From the NCBI RefSeq assembly GCF_900156165.1, contig NZ_FTMY01000004.1:186001-250000 (forward strand): a stretch of DNA of 64,000 nucleotides, read 5' to 3'. The notes beneath the pieces were generated by a model. The model was given only the letters and a program-made list of their open reading frames with translations, ran no database searches and was not told the origin of the DNA. Positions within the stretch are counted from its first letter, which is position 1. Each line of letters starts with the position of its first letter. The DNA is from Pseudacidovorax sp. RU35E (GTDB taxonomy: Bacteria > Pseudomonadota > Gammaproteobacteria > Burkholderiales > Burkholderiaceae_C). Shown here one piece after another: positions 26,885 through 35,902 of the stretch. The position numbers were made by a program, and so were the translations under genes.

Positions 26885-27238
26885 TTACAGACCGGCCTTG
26901 CGGTAGACCGACAGGCTGCCCTGGGTGTACTGGGCCGGGATCGTGCTGTTCACGAAGGCGCGGGCATCCAGGCTGGCGGTGGGGTTGTGGGCAGCGGCCA
27001 CGGCTTCGGCCTGCACGGCAGCGCGGCTGCGGGGAGCGGCCGGGGCCACGGCGACCTGCTGGCCGACGTATTCCAGGTTCTGCTCGGCGCGGGCAGCCTG
27101 CACGCCCTGGGCGTTCACTTCGGCGCGGCTCAGGGCCGACACGGGGGCGGTGACGCCTTGGTATTCCTCGGCGCTGGCGCCGGCAACGGCGGCGAACGAC
27201 AGGGCGGCGAGGGCAATGATCTTCGAGGTCTTGGTCAT
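26885..27238 (-). CDS. Small exported DUF4148-like protein
   Basis: The protein has 117 residues. A clear signal peptide KIIALAALSFAAVAGASA (cleavage after ASA) is followed by about 95 residues rich in Ala, Gln and Val with SRAEVNAQGVQAARAEQ. The SRAEV element is typical of the short periplasmic DUF4148 proteins that are abundant in Burkholderiales. Function is unknown. It stands alone between its own terminator and a 250-bp upstream region, so it has its own promoter. AGGAGAAAAATC before the ATG is a strong ribosome site, and high expression is likely. Confidence 0.75.
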   Translation of the reverse strand: MTKTSKIIALAALSFAAVAGASAEEYQGVTAPVSALSRAEVNAQGVQAARAEQNLEYVGQQVAVAPAAPRSRAAVQAEAVAAAHNPTASLDARAFVNSTIPAQYTQGSLSVYRKAGL

Positions 27239-27377
27239 GATTTTTCTCCTGTAGGCAGGTACTGCGTTGAACAGAGCTGGCAGGGCACCTGCCCCGCTGG
27301 CTTCGGGTCTGCGTTCAATCGCTGGCCCGTGAGATGAATTGTGCGCCTCGAATCTAGGGAAAACCCTTGTCTTTGAC

Positions 27378-27390
27378 GAACGTCACGTTC
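27378..27390. promoter_or_regulatory. Perfect 13-bp palindrome upstream of the DUF4148-like gene
   Basis: GAACGT-C-ACGTTC lies 140 bases before the start codon in an otherwise featureless 254-bp gap between two small envelope-protein genes. It has the form of a dimeric repressor or activator site. No regulator gene is adjacent. Confidence 0.4.
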
Positions 27391-27442
27391 ACGCCAGCGA
27401 AACAATCGCGGCGCCATGACCTACGTCGTTGCATGTGTGGAA

Positions 27443-27459
27443 CTATGGGCGAGCCATAG
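27443..27459. terminator. Short hairpin after the DUF4337 gene
   Basis: CTATGG-GCGAG-CCATAG is a perfect 6-bp stem with a five-base loop, 34 bases beyond the stop codon of the minus-strand gene. It has no T-run, so it may be a weak terminator or an RNA-stabilising hairpin. Confidence 0.3.
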
Positions 27460-27492
27460 CGCCGGTGCCGCCGCCCGTCGTGAAGCGCTGCC

Positions 27493-28095
27493 TCAGACGT
27501 GGGCGAGGGCCAGGCCGCCGATGGCCAGTCCCAGCCCGGCGACGCCGAACATGCCCCACTCCAGCCAGCGCTTGCGGGTGAGCAGGGCGATGGCGGCCAG
27601 CGCGATGGACACCTGCAGCGCGGTGGTGGCCTGGGCCCAGCGGTGGTGCTCGTGCAGGGCGGCATCGGAGCGGTGGTCCCAGTCGTCGGCCTCCTTGTCC
27701 AGCTTCTGGGCGGCCAGCTGGATCTCGGCCTTCTCCTTGTCGTAGCGCGTCGCCTTTTCCTGCATGGCCGGCTTGCGGTCCTCGGGTGAGAGGTCTCGGG
27801 CGAACTCGGCCAGTGCCTGCTTGGTGCTCTTGGCCTGGTAGTAATTCCACTGGTTGGCGGCCTCGGTGCGCTTCATGCCGGCGTTGTTCTTGTAGAGGCC
27901 GGCATTGGCCTGCGTCAGCCCGCCCATGTAGGCAAAGATGGCGCCGACCGTGGCGATCACGGCGGTGAAGACGGCCACCTCGTTGGTGATGCTGCGCTGC
28001 TTCTTGGCGGCGGCGGCATGCTCGGCCTCGTGTTCGGCGGCATGCTGGAGTTCGTGGTCGTGCGGACCGTGGACGTGGAAACCGGAAGAGGACAT
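27493..28095 (-). CDS. DUF4337-like membrane protein with histidine-rich N-terminus
   Basis: The protein has 200 residues. The first 30 residues are full of His and Glu (FHVHGPHDHELQHAAEHE), which could bind a metal. A membrane helix follows at about 38-62 (VAVFTAVIATVGAIFAYMGG), then a long charged, probably coiled region, and two more helices near the C-terminus (TALQVSIALAAIALLTRKRW, MFGVAGLGLAIGGLALA). This matches the DUF4337 architecture, for which no function is known. The ATG at 28095 is chosen because the upstream frame is the shadow of other coding. It is monocistronic as far as can be seen, with an inverted repeat upstream. Confidence 0.75.
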   Translation of the reverse strand: MSSSGFHVHGPHDHELQHAAEHEAEHAAAAKKQRSITNEVAVFTAVIATVGAIFAYMGGLTQANAGLYKNNAGMKRTEAANQWNYYQAKSTKQALAEFARDLSPEDRKPAMQEKATRYDKEKAEIQLAAQKLDKEADDWDHRSDAALHEHHRWAQATTALQVSIALAAIALLTRKRWLEWGMFGVAGLGLAIGGLALAHV

Positions 28096-28102
28096 GGCTG
28101 AA

Positions 28103-28180
28103 GGCGTGCGTTCTTGGAGGTATCGGCGCTGCCGGATGGCCGCGGCCGGGGATCTTCCCAGCCTTCGATGAACGCACGCC
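28103..28180. repeat. 11-bp inverted repeat around the promoter of the DUF4337 gene
   Basis: GGCGTGCGTTC (28103-28113) and GAACGCACGCC (28170-28180) are perfect reverse complements separated by 56 bases. They fill most of the 107-bp gap between two minus-strand genes. They could be two half-sites of a looping operator, or the base of a long hairpin in the leader. Confidence 0.45.
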
Positions 28181-28202
28181 GTACGGCCGGCGCCGACTCC
28201 GC

Positions 28203-29351
28203 CTAGAGCGCGATGCGGAAAGCCTGGGCCGCGCCGAGGTCGGGCTGCACGCCCAGGCCGGGCGTCGTGCCCAGGTGCACGGCGCCTTCTTCCAGCGCGA
28301 ACACCGGCGTGGCCAGCAGGTCGCGCAGCGGGTTGGGGTTGGCATCCACCTCCACATAGCCCGGCCCGCCCACCGCCGCCTTGAGGTGGAAAGAGGCCGT
28401 GAGGCCGATGCCGGCCCCGAGCCAGTGCGGACAGAAGCGCTTGCCCTGCGCCAGCGTGCGCCGGCCCACGGCCAGGCAGCCGCTGAAGCCGCCCCATTTG
28501 CCCAGGTCCGGCTGGATGATCGACAGGCCCTCGGCGCCGATGTGGGCGTCGAAGGCATCCAGGCCGGCCAGGTTCTCGCCACCGGCCAGGGGCAACGGCT
28601 GCTCGCGCGCCAGCCGCGCCCAGTCGGCCAGCGGCGTGTCGGCGCGCACGGGCTCCTCCAGCCAGCCGAGGTCGTGGCGGGCCATGCGGCGGCCGGCGGC
28701 GATGGCCTCGTCCAGGTCCCAGCCCTGGTTGGCGTCGACCATCAGCGGCGCCGCGGGGCCGATCACCTCGCGCATGGCGGCCAGGTTGGCCTCGTCGCGC
28801 TCGGCGCCGAAGCCGACCTTGAGCTTGAAGGCGCGGTAGCCCTCCGCGCGCTTGGCCTCTGCCAGCTTCTCCGGTGCCGTCGGGTTGAGGCCGGAGGCAT
28901 AGAGCGGCACCGGTGCAGGCGCCGCCAGGTCGGGCGCGAGCAGCTTCCACACGGGCAGGCCATGGCGGCGGCCCAGCAGGTCCCACAGCGCGATGTCCAG
29001 GCCGGCCACGATCTGCGCCAGCGGGCCGGGCTCGCCGCACTGGATGGCCAGCACGGCCAGTTTGGCGCTGAGCGTCTCGAAGCAGTGCTGCGGGCTCGTC
29101 CATTGCGGCCCGCAGGCCAGCGGCGGCAGGTAGGTCAGCGCCATGCGCGCGCGGTGCTCCGCGCCCACGGTCGGAAAGTTGCACCAGACCTCGCCCCAGC
29201 CCTCGGCGCCGTCATCGGCGATGGCGCGCAGCAACAGGGCCGGCCGGTCGCGCATGATGCCGAAGGAGGTCTGCACCGGCGGATCGGCCGGCGCGCGGAA
29301 GACGAAGGCGTCGATGCGTTCGAGGCGCAGCTCGGTCGCCGCTGCCCTCAT
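28203..29351 (-). CDS. Enolase-superfamily enzyme (mandelate racemase/muconate lactonizing type)
   Basis: The protein has 382 residues. After the capping domain the barrel shows the KxK motif FKLKVGFG, the metal ligands VDANQGW (Asp), WLEEPV (Glu) and GGENLAG (Glu), the DLGKWGG loop, and a histidine in PHWLGAGIGL. This set places it in the mandelate-racemase subgroup, whose members mostly dehydrate acid sugars or epimerise. In this sugar operon, acid-sugar dehydratase is the best guess. Its ATG overlaps the aldolase stop by four bases. It is the last gene of the nine-gene operon. Confidence 0.85.
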   Translation of the reverse strand: MRAAATELRLERIDAFVFRAPADPPVQTSFGIMRDRPALLLRAIADDGAEGWGEVWCNFPTVGAEHRARMALTYLPPLACGPQWTSPQHCFETLSAKLAVLAIQCGEPGPLAQIVAGLDIALWDLLGRRHGLPVWKLLAPDLAAPAPVPLYASGLNPTAPEKLAEAKRAEGYRAFKLKVGFGAERDEANLAAMREVIGPAAPLMVDANQGWDLDEAIAAGRRMARHDLGWLEEPVRADTPLADWARLAREQPLPLAGGENLAGLDAFDAHIGAEGLSIIQPDLGKWGGFSGCLAVGRRTLAQGKRFCPHWLGAGIGLTASFHLKAAVGGPGYVEVDANPNPLRDLLATPVFALEEGAVHLGTTPGLGVQPDLGAAQAFRIAL

Positions 29352-30397
29352 CCCGCGTAGGCCAGGCAGAACTCGCCCTCGGCCTTGAGCGCGTCGAAAG
29401 CGCTGTAGTCGGCCTGCCAGGCGTTGCCGGCGCGGGCGGTGAGGGCGGCCAGTTCGGCCAGCGTGGCCGTGCCTTCGCGGCGCAATTGGGCCTCGAAGCC
29501 GGCCAGGTCGGGGAACTGCTGCAGCGCCTCCCACCACACGGCGCGGCCGGCCAGGAAGCCGTGGGCGCCCGCCGCATAGGCGTATTCCATGACGCGCAAG
29601 AACTGCTTGGGCGTGACGCCGGCCGACAGCATCACCCAGGGGATGCCGGCATCGCGGCAGATGCCGCCCATCTGGTCGAACAGGGCCTGGGCCTGGCGCG
29701 ACTCGGCACTGTCGCCATGCGCCGGCAGGCTGGCGCCGGGCAGCGGGCTTTCGAGCTTGAACAGGTCCACGCCGTAATGCGGCTTGGCGAACTCGCGCAC
29801 GCTGTCGAGCACCAGCTCGGGCAGCTTCTCGGGCGACTCCACATAGTCGGTGGTGTGGCGCTCGCTCTTGGGGAAGGGGTAGACCAGCAGCTCCAGCACC
29901 AGCGGGATGTCGTGGACGCGGCACTGCTCGCCGATCTCGGCCACGTAGCGCTGCTGGTGGGCCACGATGTCGGCGTCGGCATCGGGCCGGTACCAGGCCA
30001 GCACCTTGACGCCGTCGCCGCCGGCGCGCTTGATCTTCTCGACGCTCCAGTCCTTGATCGAATGCGACAGGCGGCCGCCGGGCTGGTCGCGGAAGCGGTG
30101 GTCCTCCAGCGTCACCACCAAGCCGGTGTGGGCCGGCAGCTTCTTCAGCCCGGCGGGGAAGGCGTAGTTGGGGTCGAACAGCATGGCGCTGGCATGCGGG
30201 CCCAGCACGTCCACCAGCACGCGCTTGACGGCGACCATGTCGGCAAAGGCCACGTCGGCCGGGGCAATGCCCTGCTTCTTGGCGATGAGGCTGGCGATGG
30301 GCGGGCGCTGGTCGAGCGCCACCATCGTGAAATGCCCGGCGGGCGTGGCCATGCGGCGCAGGCCCCATTGCTTGCCCAGACGGAGGTTGTTCGCCAT
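29348..30397 (-). CDS. Class I aldolase, LacD (tagatose-1,6-bisphosphate aldolase)-like
   Basis: The protein has 349 residues. It has MVALDQRPPIASLIAKKQG, SAMLFDPNYAFPAGL, and WSVEKIKRAGGDGVKVLAWY, in which Lys 131 (DGVKVL) aligns with the Schiff-base lysine of the LacD family; LELLVYPFP and WVMLSAGVTPKQF follow. These enzymes cleave ketose phosphates into two three-carbon units. With a PfkB kinase gene two bases upstream, the pair would phosphorylate and cleave a ketose. The same fold serves sulfofructose-1-phosphate in sulfosugar breakdown, so the sugar is open. The ATG at 30397 is preceded by GGAGCACTGAAC; the frame extension upstream belongs to the kinase gene's shadow. Confidence 0.8.
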   Translation of the reverse strand: MANNLRLGKQWGLRRMATPAGHFTMVALDQRPPIASLIAKKQGIAPADVAFADMVAVKRVLVDVLGPHASAMLFDPNYAFPAGLKKLPAHTGLVVTLEDHRFRDQPGGRLSHSIKDWSVEKIKRAGGDGVKVLAWYRPDADADIVAHQQRYVAEIGEQCRVHDIPLVLELLVYPFPKSERHTTDYVESPEKLPELVLDSVREFAKPHYGVDLFKLESPLPGASLPAHGDSAESRQAQALFDQMGGICRDAGIPWVMLSAGVTPKQFLRVMEYAYAAGAHGFLAGRAVWWEALQQFPDLAGFEAQLRREGTATLAELAALTARAGNAWQADYSAFDALKAEGEFCLAYAG

Positions 30398-30399
30398 GT

Positions 30400-31346
30400 T
30401 CAGTGCTCCTGGATCTCTTGAAGGAAGGTGAGTGCATCGCCCAGCCGGGGCGCGCCCGAGCGGCCCCCGGCCTGCCGGCACTTGAGTGCCGCGGCTGCGG
30501 CGGACAGACGGAAGGCCTGCGCCGGTGCCAGTCCGGCACCGAGGGCGAAGGCGAGGGCTCCGTGGAAAACATCGCCGGCACCGGTGGTGTCCACCGCGTC
30601 GACGGCAAAGGCGGGCAGGGTCTGCAGGGTGCCGGCTTCGTCCAGCCAGGCCACGCCGTGCTCGCCCAGGGTGACGGCGGCCAGCCGGCAGCCGCGCGCG
30701 CGGGCCACGCCCAGCTGCGCGTGCAGTGCGCCGCCGCCGCTGTAGGCAGCGAGCGCGGGCTCCGAGAAGGCGGCCACGTCGGTGTGCGGCAGCAGCTGGT
30801 CGAAGACCCAGGCCTCGGCCATGTCGCCGTCGAGCACCGAGGGCACGCCATGCCGGCGGGCGGCCTGGAAGAGGGCGAGCGCGCCCTCGGGCCAGCGCGG
30901 GTCGGCCAGCACCGCCTGGGCGCCGGCCACCGCGTCGAGCGGCAGCCAGGCGGGATCGGCGGGCAGGCCATCGCCGCGGAAGTTGACGATCATGCGTTCG
31001 CCGCGGGTGTCGACCACGATGCCCGAGACCGAGGAGCGGGCCCCGTCGAAGAGCCGGAACTGCGCCACGTCCACGCCATCGCGAGCCAGCTCGTCGCGCA
31101 TGGCGCGGCCGGCGCTGTCGTCGCCCGCACGGCCCCAGAAGCGCGCGTCGGCGCCCAGGCGGGCGGCGGCCACTGCGGCGTTGGCGGCCATGCCGCCGCC
31201 GCCTTCGCGGAAGTCGCCGGCACGTGTCTTGCCACCGCCCGTGGGCAGGGCGTCCACCCCCCAGGTCAGGTCGAAGGCCGACAACCCCAGGCAGATCACC
31301 ACGGGCCGTGCCTCGCGCAGCGAATCGGGCAAGAGGGACAGGGCGT

Positions 31347-31350
<4 letters not shown>
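30400..31350 (-). CDS. PfkB-family carbohydrate kinase
   Basis: The protein has 316 residues. It has the PfkB N-terminal glycine motif region (REGGGGMAANAAVAAARLGA), the FWGRAGDDSAGRAM signature and the catalytic anion-hole motif DAVDTTGAGDVFHGALAFA with its Asp base. It phosphorylates a sugar or keto-sugar acid with ATP. It starts with a four-base overlap on the transporter ATPase gene (ATGA) and ends two bases before the aldolase gene. Fructokinase, 2-keto-3-deoxygluconate kinase and sulfofructose kinase all belong to this family and cannot be separated by eye. Confidence 0.87.
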
Positions 31351-32417
<1,067 letters not shown>

Positions 32418-32427
32418 TCGCGCCGCC

Positions 32428-33402
32428 TCAGGAAAAAGCCAGCAGCGGCTTGACCAGCTCGCCCGCCACGAAGCGGCCGAACATCTCGGGCAGCTGCGCG
32501 ATGCCGAACTGCGCGTCCACCAGCTGGCGGTAGCGCGCCTTCTCCTTGCGCAGCAGCTCCACGTTGAGCGCGAAGTCCGACTTGGGGAAGTAGAAGGTGC
32601 GCACCATGTAGAAGTCCTTGCGGCGGATGGCCGGCGTCTCCTGCACGGGCCAGGGCGCGTCGCTCTCGCCGATGAGGATCAGCACGCCGCGCGGCAGCAC
32701 GATGTTCATGCCCAGCGAGCGCGCCGCATGCGAGCCGCTGCACTCGACGATGAGCTTGAAGCGCTTGCTGTTGTCGCCCACCGGGTGCCGGCGCGCGCCG
32801 AAGGATTCGGCCAACTGCAGGCGCTCCTCCTTCAGATCGGACACGTAGACCTCGGTGTAGCCCAGGTTGAGCAGCGCCACGATGGCGCCCATGCCCACCG
32901 GACCCGCGCCCGTGACCAGCACCGGGCCGGCGCCCTGCGGCGGCACCAGGTTCTGCACGAAGCGGATGCCGTGCGCGGCGGTGCCGATGGTGTCCAGCAG
33001 CAGCGGCGCGAGCGCGTCCTCGATGTCGTCGGGCACGGGCAGCAGGCACTGCTCGGGCACGGCCAGGTATTCGGCATAGCCGCCGGGGCGGTTCCAGCCC
33101 ACCAGTACCGACTCGTTCAGGCACATCTGCGTGTCGCCGCGGCGGCAGCTCTCGCAGTGGCCGCAATGCACCGGGATGTAGACCAGGCAGCGGCGGCCGT
33201 CGAGCGCATGGCCCGGCTGCTCGACCACGCCAAAGATCTCGTGGCCAGGCGTGAAGGTCGCGCCCTTGATCCAGAGCTTGGTGTCCGAGCCGCACAGCGC
33301 CGTGCGGCGCACGCGCAGAAGCACCTCGCCGGCGGCGGGCACGGGACGTTCGATGTCGGCGACCGTGATGGTCTTGTCGCCATGGAAGACAGCTGCTTGC
33401 AT
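32428..33402 (-). CDS. Zinc-dependent alcohol/polyol dehydrogenase (MDR family)
   Basis: The protein has 324 residues. The catalytic zinc ligands are in RTALCGSDTKLW (Cys) and PGHEIFG (His-Glu). The structural zinc site is the four-cysteine lobe HCGHCESCRRGDTQMC. The NAD-binding motif is VTGAGPVGMGAIVAL. It resembles threonine, sorbitol and other polyol dehydrogenases. Embedded between permease and ATPase genes of a sugar transporter, it probably oxidises a polyol or sugar. The ATG at 33402 lies eleven bases after the stop of the upstream permease gene and is preceded by AGGAG; the longer open frame is a shadow of the permease gene. Confidence 0.88.
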   Translation of the reverse strand: MQAAVFHGDKTITVADIERPVPAAGEVLLRVRRTALCGSDTKLWIKGATFTPGHEIFGVVEQPGHALDGRRCLVYIPVHCGHCESCRRGDTQMCLNESVLVGWNRPGGYAEYLAVPEQCLLPVPDDIEDALAPLLLDTIGTAAHGIRFVQNLVPPQGAGPVLVTGAGPVGMGAIVALLNLGYTEVYVSDLKEERLQLAESFGARRHPVGDNSKRFKLIVECSGSHAARSLGMNIVLPRGVLILIGESDAPWPVQETPAIRRKDFYMVRTFYFPKSDFALNVELLRKEKARYRQLVDAQFGIAQLPEMFGRFVAGELVKPLLAFS

Positions 33403-33413
33403 GAGATTGGCTC

Positions 33414-34229
33414 CTAACCCTTGACGGCACCGAGCGCGAGGCCCGACACCAGACGGCGTTGCACGAAGAAGGCGAGCACCAGCGGCGGCAGCGCGATGAG
33501 CGTGGCCGCGGCCATGAGGGCACCCCAGTTGGAGGCCCCCTCGCCGATGAAATTGAACGAGGCGGCGATCAGCGTCTTGGTGTCGCCGTTGGACAGCACC
33601 AGCGCGAAGAGGAAGTAGTTCCAGGAGAAGACGAAGGCCAGGATGGCCGACACCACCAGCCCCGGCATCACCAGCGGCAGCGCGATGCGCCACAGGATGC
33701 GCGGCACGCTGCAGCCGTCCACCTGCGCGCTTTCCAGCACGCTGCGCGGGATGTTGTCGAAGAAGGGCAGCAGCACCCAGATGACGATGGGCATGGTGAT
33801 GACCGCATGCGTGACCACCAGCGCCGTGTAGGTGCCGATCAGGTTCAGCTCGCGGAACATCACGTACCACGGCAGCAGGAAGAGCGTGCCCGGCGCCATG
33901 CGCGCCAGCAGCGTGACCGTGGCCGGCCAGGTGATGCGCGTCCACGACACCGCGAAGGCCGCCGGCACGCCCAGCACGATGCCGATGACCGTCGAGCCGA
34001 TGGTGATGACCAGGCTGTTCCAGGTGTAGTGGGCGAAGGGCGTGGTGCCGAAGAGCTGGCGGTAGTTGTCCAGCGTGGGCGTGAAGAACAGCTTGGGCGG
34101 GTAGGCCGTGACCTCGGCGGAGGGCTTGAAGGAGGCCAGCACCATCCAGGCGATGGGCGCCAGGATGATCAGGCCCACCAGCGCGATCTGCAGCGCGTTC
34201 AGGCGGCGGATGAGGGCGTCGTCGTGCAT
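33414..34229 (-). CDS. Sugar ABC transporter permease (MalG type)
   Basis: The protein has 271 residues with six membrane helices (first at about 15-33). The cytoplasmic EAA loop is ESAQVDGCSVPRILWRIALPL, which contacts the ATPase. The MAPGTLFLLPWYVMF segment and the C-terminal helix FVQRRLVSGLALGAVKG are typical of the MalG/UgpE side of the family. It pairs with the permease gene ten bases upstream to form the membrane channel. Confidence 0.93.
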   Translation of the reverse strand: MHDDALIRRLNALQIALVGLIILAPIAWMVLASFKPSAEVTAYPPKLFFTPTLDNYRQLFGTTPFAHYTWNSLVITIGSTVIGIVLGVPAAFAVSWTRITWPATVTLLARMAPGTLFLLPWYVMFRELNLIGTYTALVVTHAVITMPIVIWVLLPFFDNIPRSVLESAQVDGCSVPRILWRIALPLVMPGLVVSAILAFVFSWNYFLFALVLSNGDTKTLIAASFNFIGEGASNWGALMAAATLIALPPLVLAFFVQRRLVSGLALGAVKG

Positions 34230-34239
34230 GCGTGTCTCC

Positions 34240-35109
34240 TCACCAGGCGACGCGCTTGCGCGCCTGGGTCAGCACCACCACCGCGCCCAGCACCAGCGTC
34301 GAGAGCGTGATCATCAGCGCACTCGCATAGCCGATCTCGAAGAACTCGAAACCCTTGCGGAAGCCGTAGATGTTGAGCGTGTTCGAGGCATTGCCCGGCC
34401 CGCCCTGGGTGGTGATGTAGATGATGTCGAAGAAGCGCAGCAGGTCGACGCTGCGCAGGATGGCGGCCGTGACGATGGTGGGCATCAGCAGCGGCAGCGT
34501 GATGCGCCAGAAGGTCTTCCAGCGCGAGGCGCCGTCGATCTGCGCCGCCTCGTACACGTTGGGTGGCAGCGACTGCAGCCCGCCCAGCACGATCAGCGCC
34601 ACGTAGGGCGTCCATTGCCATGTATCGATGAAGGCGACGGTGGGGATCACCCACTGCGGCGAGGCCAGCCAGTCCGAGCGCGGCAGGCCCACGCTCTCCA
34701 GCAGCCAGTTGGCGGCGCCGATGGACGGGTCCAGCACCACCAGCCACATCATGCCCACCACCACCGGCGGCAGCACGAAGGGCGAGATCATGAGCGTGCG
34801 CACGATGCCCGAGAGCTTCTTGGACGAATGCAGCAGCAGCGCGACGTAGGTGCCCAGCACCAGCTGCAGCGCCAGCGAGAGCACGTACAGCACCAGCGTG
34901 ATCTTCAGGCCGTTCCAGAACTCGCCGTCCTGCAGCATGAGCAGGTAGTTCTGGCCGTAGTTGACCGTGGCGCTGCCGCCGAAGCTGAACTCGTGCAGGC
35001 TCAGCCAGATCGTGTACGCGAAGGGAAAGGCGATCAGCGCCAGCGTGAAGATCACGGCCGGCGTGGACAGCATGTTCAGCTGCCGGCGGGTTCCGATGGA
35101 TTGGCTCAT
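34240..35109 (-). CDS. Sugar ABC transporter permease (MalF/UgpA type)
   Basis: The protein has 289 residues with six membrane helices and the EAA loop YEAAQIDGASRWKTFWRITLPLLMP. The region PFVLPPVVVGMMWLVVLDPSIGAANWLL is typical for the first permease of carbohydrate-uptake-1 transporters. It follows the SDR gene after ten bases and precedes the second permease gene after ten. It forms the translocation pore with that partner. Confidence 0.93.
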   Translation of the reverse strand: MSQSIGTRRQLNMLSTPAVIFTLALIAFPFAYTIWLSLHEFSFGGSATVNYGQNYLLMLQDGEFWNGLKITLVLYVLSLALQLVLGTYVALLLHSSKKLSGIVRTLMISPFVLPPVVVGMMWLVVLDPSIGAANWLLESVGLPRSDWLASPQWVIPTVAFIDTWQWTPYVALIVLGGLQSLPPNVYEAAQIDGASRWKTFWRITLPLLMPTIVTAAILRSVDLLRFFDIIYITTQGGPGNASNTLNIYGFRKGFEFFEIGYASALMITLSTLVLGAVVVLTQARKRVAW

Positions 35110-35119
35110 GGGAAGGTCC

Positions 35120-35902
35120 TCATCCGGCCAGGAAGCCGCCGTCCACCGCCAGCACGGTGCCGGTCATGTAGTGGGCGGCCGGCGAGGCCAGGAAGAGCGC
35201 GCTGCCCGCGATGTCGGTGGGCTGGGCCCAGCGGCCCTGCGGAATGCGCGCGCGGATGCGTTCGTAATGGGCCGCGTCCTGGCGGCCTTCGGCGTTGATC
35301 GGCGTCTCGACATAGCCGGGCGCCACCGCGTTGACGCGGATGCCCTCGGCGGCCCAGGCCAGGGCCAGCGATTTGGTGAGCATCACCACGCCGCCCTTGC
35401 TGGCGCAGTAGGCCGGGATCCACGGCAGCGCCGCGAAGGCGTTCATCGAGGCGATGTTGACGATGCTGCCGCCGCCGGCATCGCCATGTGCCGCGAGCAG
35501 CGGCTTGCAGGCCGTGCACAGGCGGAAGGTGCCGGTGAGGTTGACGTCCAGCACGCGCTGGAAGGTGGCGACCTCGAACTCCTTGAAGCGCGCCAGGATG
35601 CCGGCGCAGTTGACCAGGGTGTGCAGGCCGTCCAGTTGGCCCACCAGCCGCGCCACGTCGTCGTCACGGGTCACGTCCAGCGTGGCCAGGCGCAGGTGCG
35701 CGGCCGGCTTCAAGGTGGACGCCGCCAGCGCTGCGTCGTCCACGCCGGTGGCGACCACCTCGCAGCCGGCGTCGGCGAAAGCCTGCGCGATGGCGCTGCC
35801 GATGCCGCCCGCGCCGCCCACCACCAGCACGCGGTGGCCCGGCGCGAAGGCGAAGGGGCTCCCGGCCGCCCGCGGGCGGCTGTCTTCGGCGATCGTGTCC
35901 AT
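35120..35902 (-). CDS. SDR-family sugar dehydrogenase
   Basis: The protein has 260 residues. It has VVGGAGGIGSAIAQAFADAG for NAD(P), NCAG, the Ser...Tyr-x3-Lys set in ASMNAFAALPWIPAYCASKGG, and PGYVETPIN. The C-terminal DIAGSALFLASPAAHYMTGTVLAVDGGF is standard for the family. In this operon it likely oxidises the imported sugar or a derived polyol. The ATG at 35902 overlaps the binding-protein stop by one base (TGATG), which fixes the start. Confidence 0.88.
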   Translation of the reverse strand: MDTIAEDSRPRAAGSPFAFAPGHRVLVVGGAGGIGSAIAQAFADAGCEVVATGVDDAALAASTLKPAAHLRLATLDVTRDDDVARLVGQLDGLHTLVNCAGILARFKEFEVATFQRVLDVNLTGTFRLCTACKPLLAAHGDAGGGSIVNIASMNAFAALPWIPAYCASKGGVVMLTKSLALAWAAEGIRVNAVAPGYVETPINAEGRQDAAHYERIRARIPQGRWAQPTDIAGSALFLASPAAHYMTGTVLAVDGGFLAG

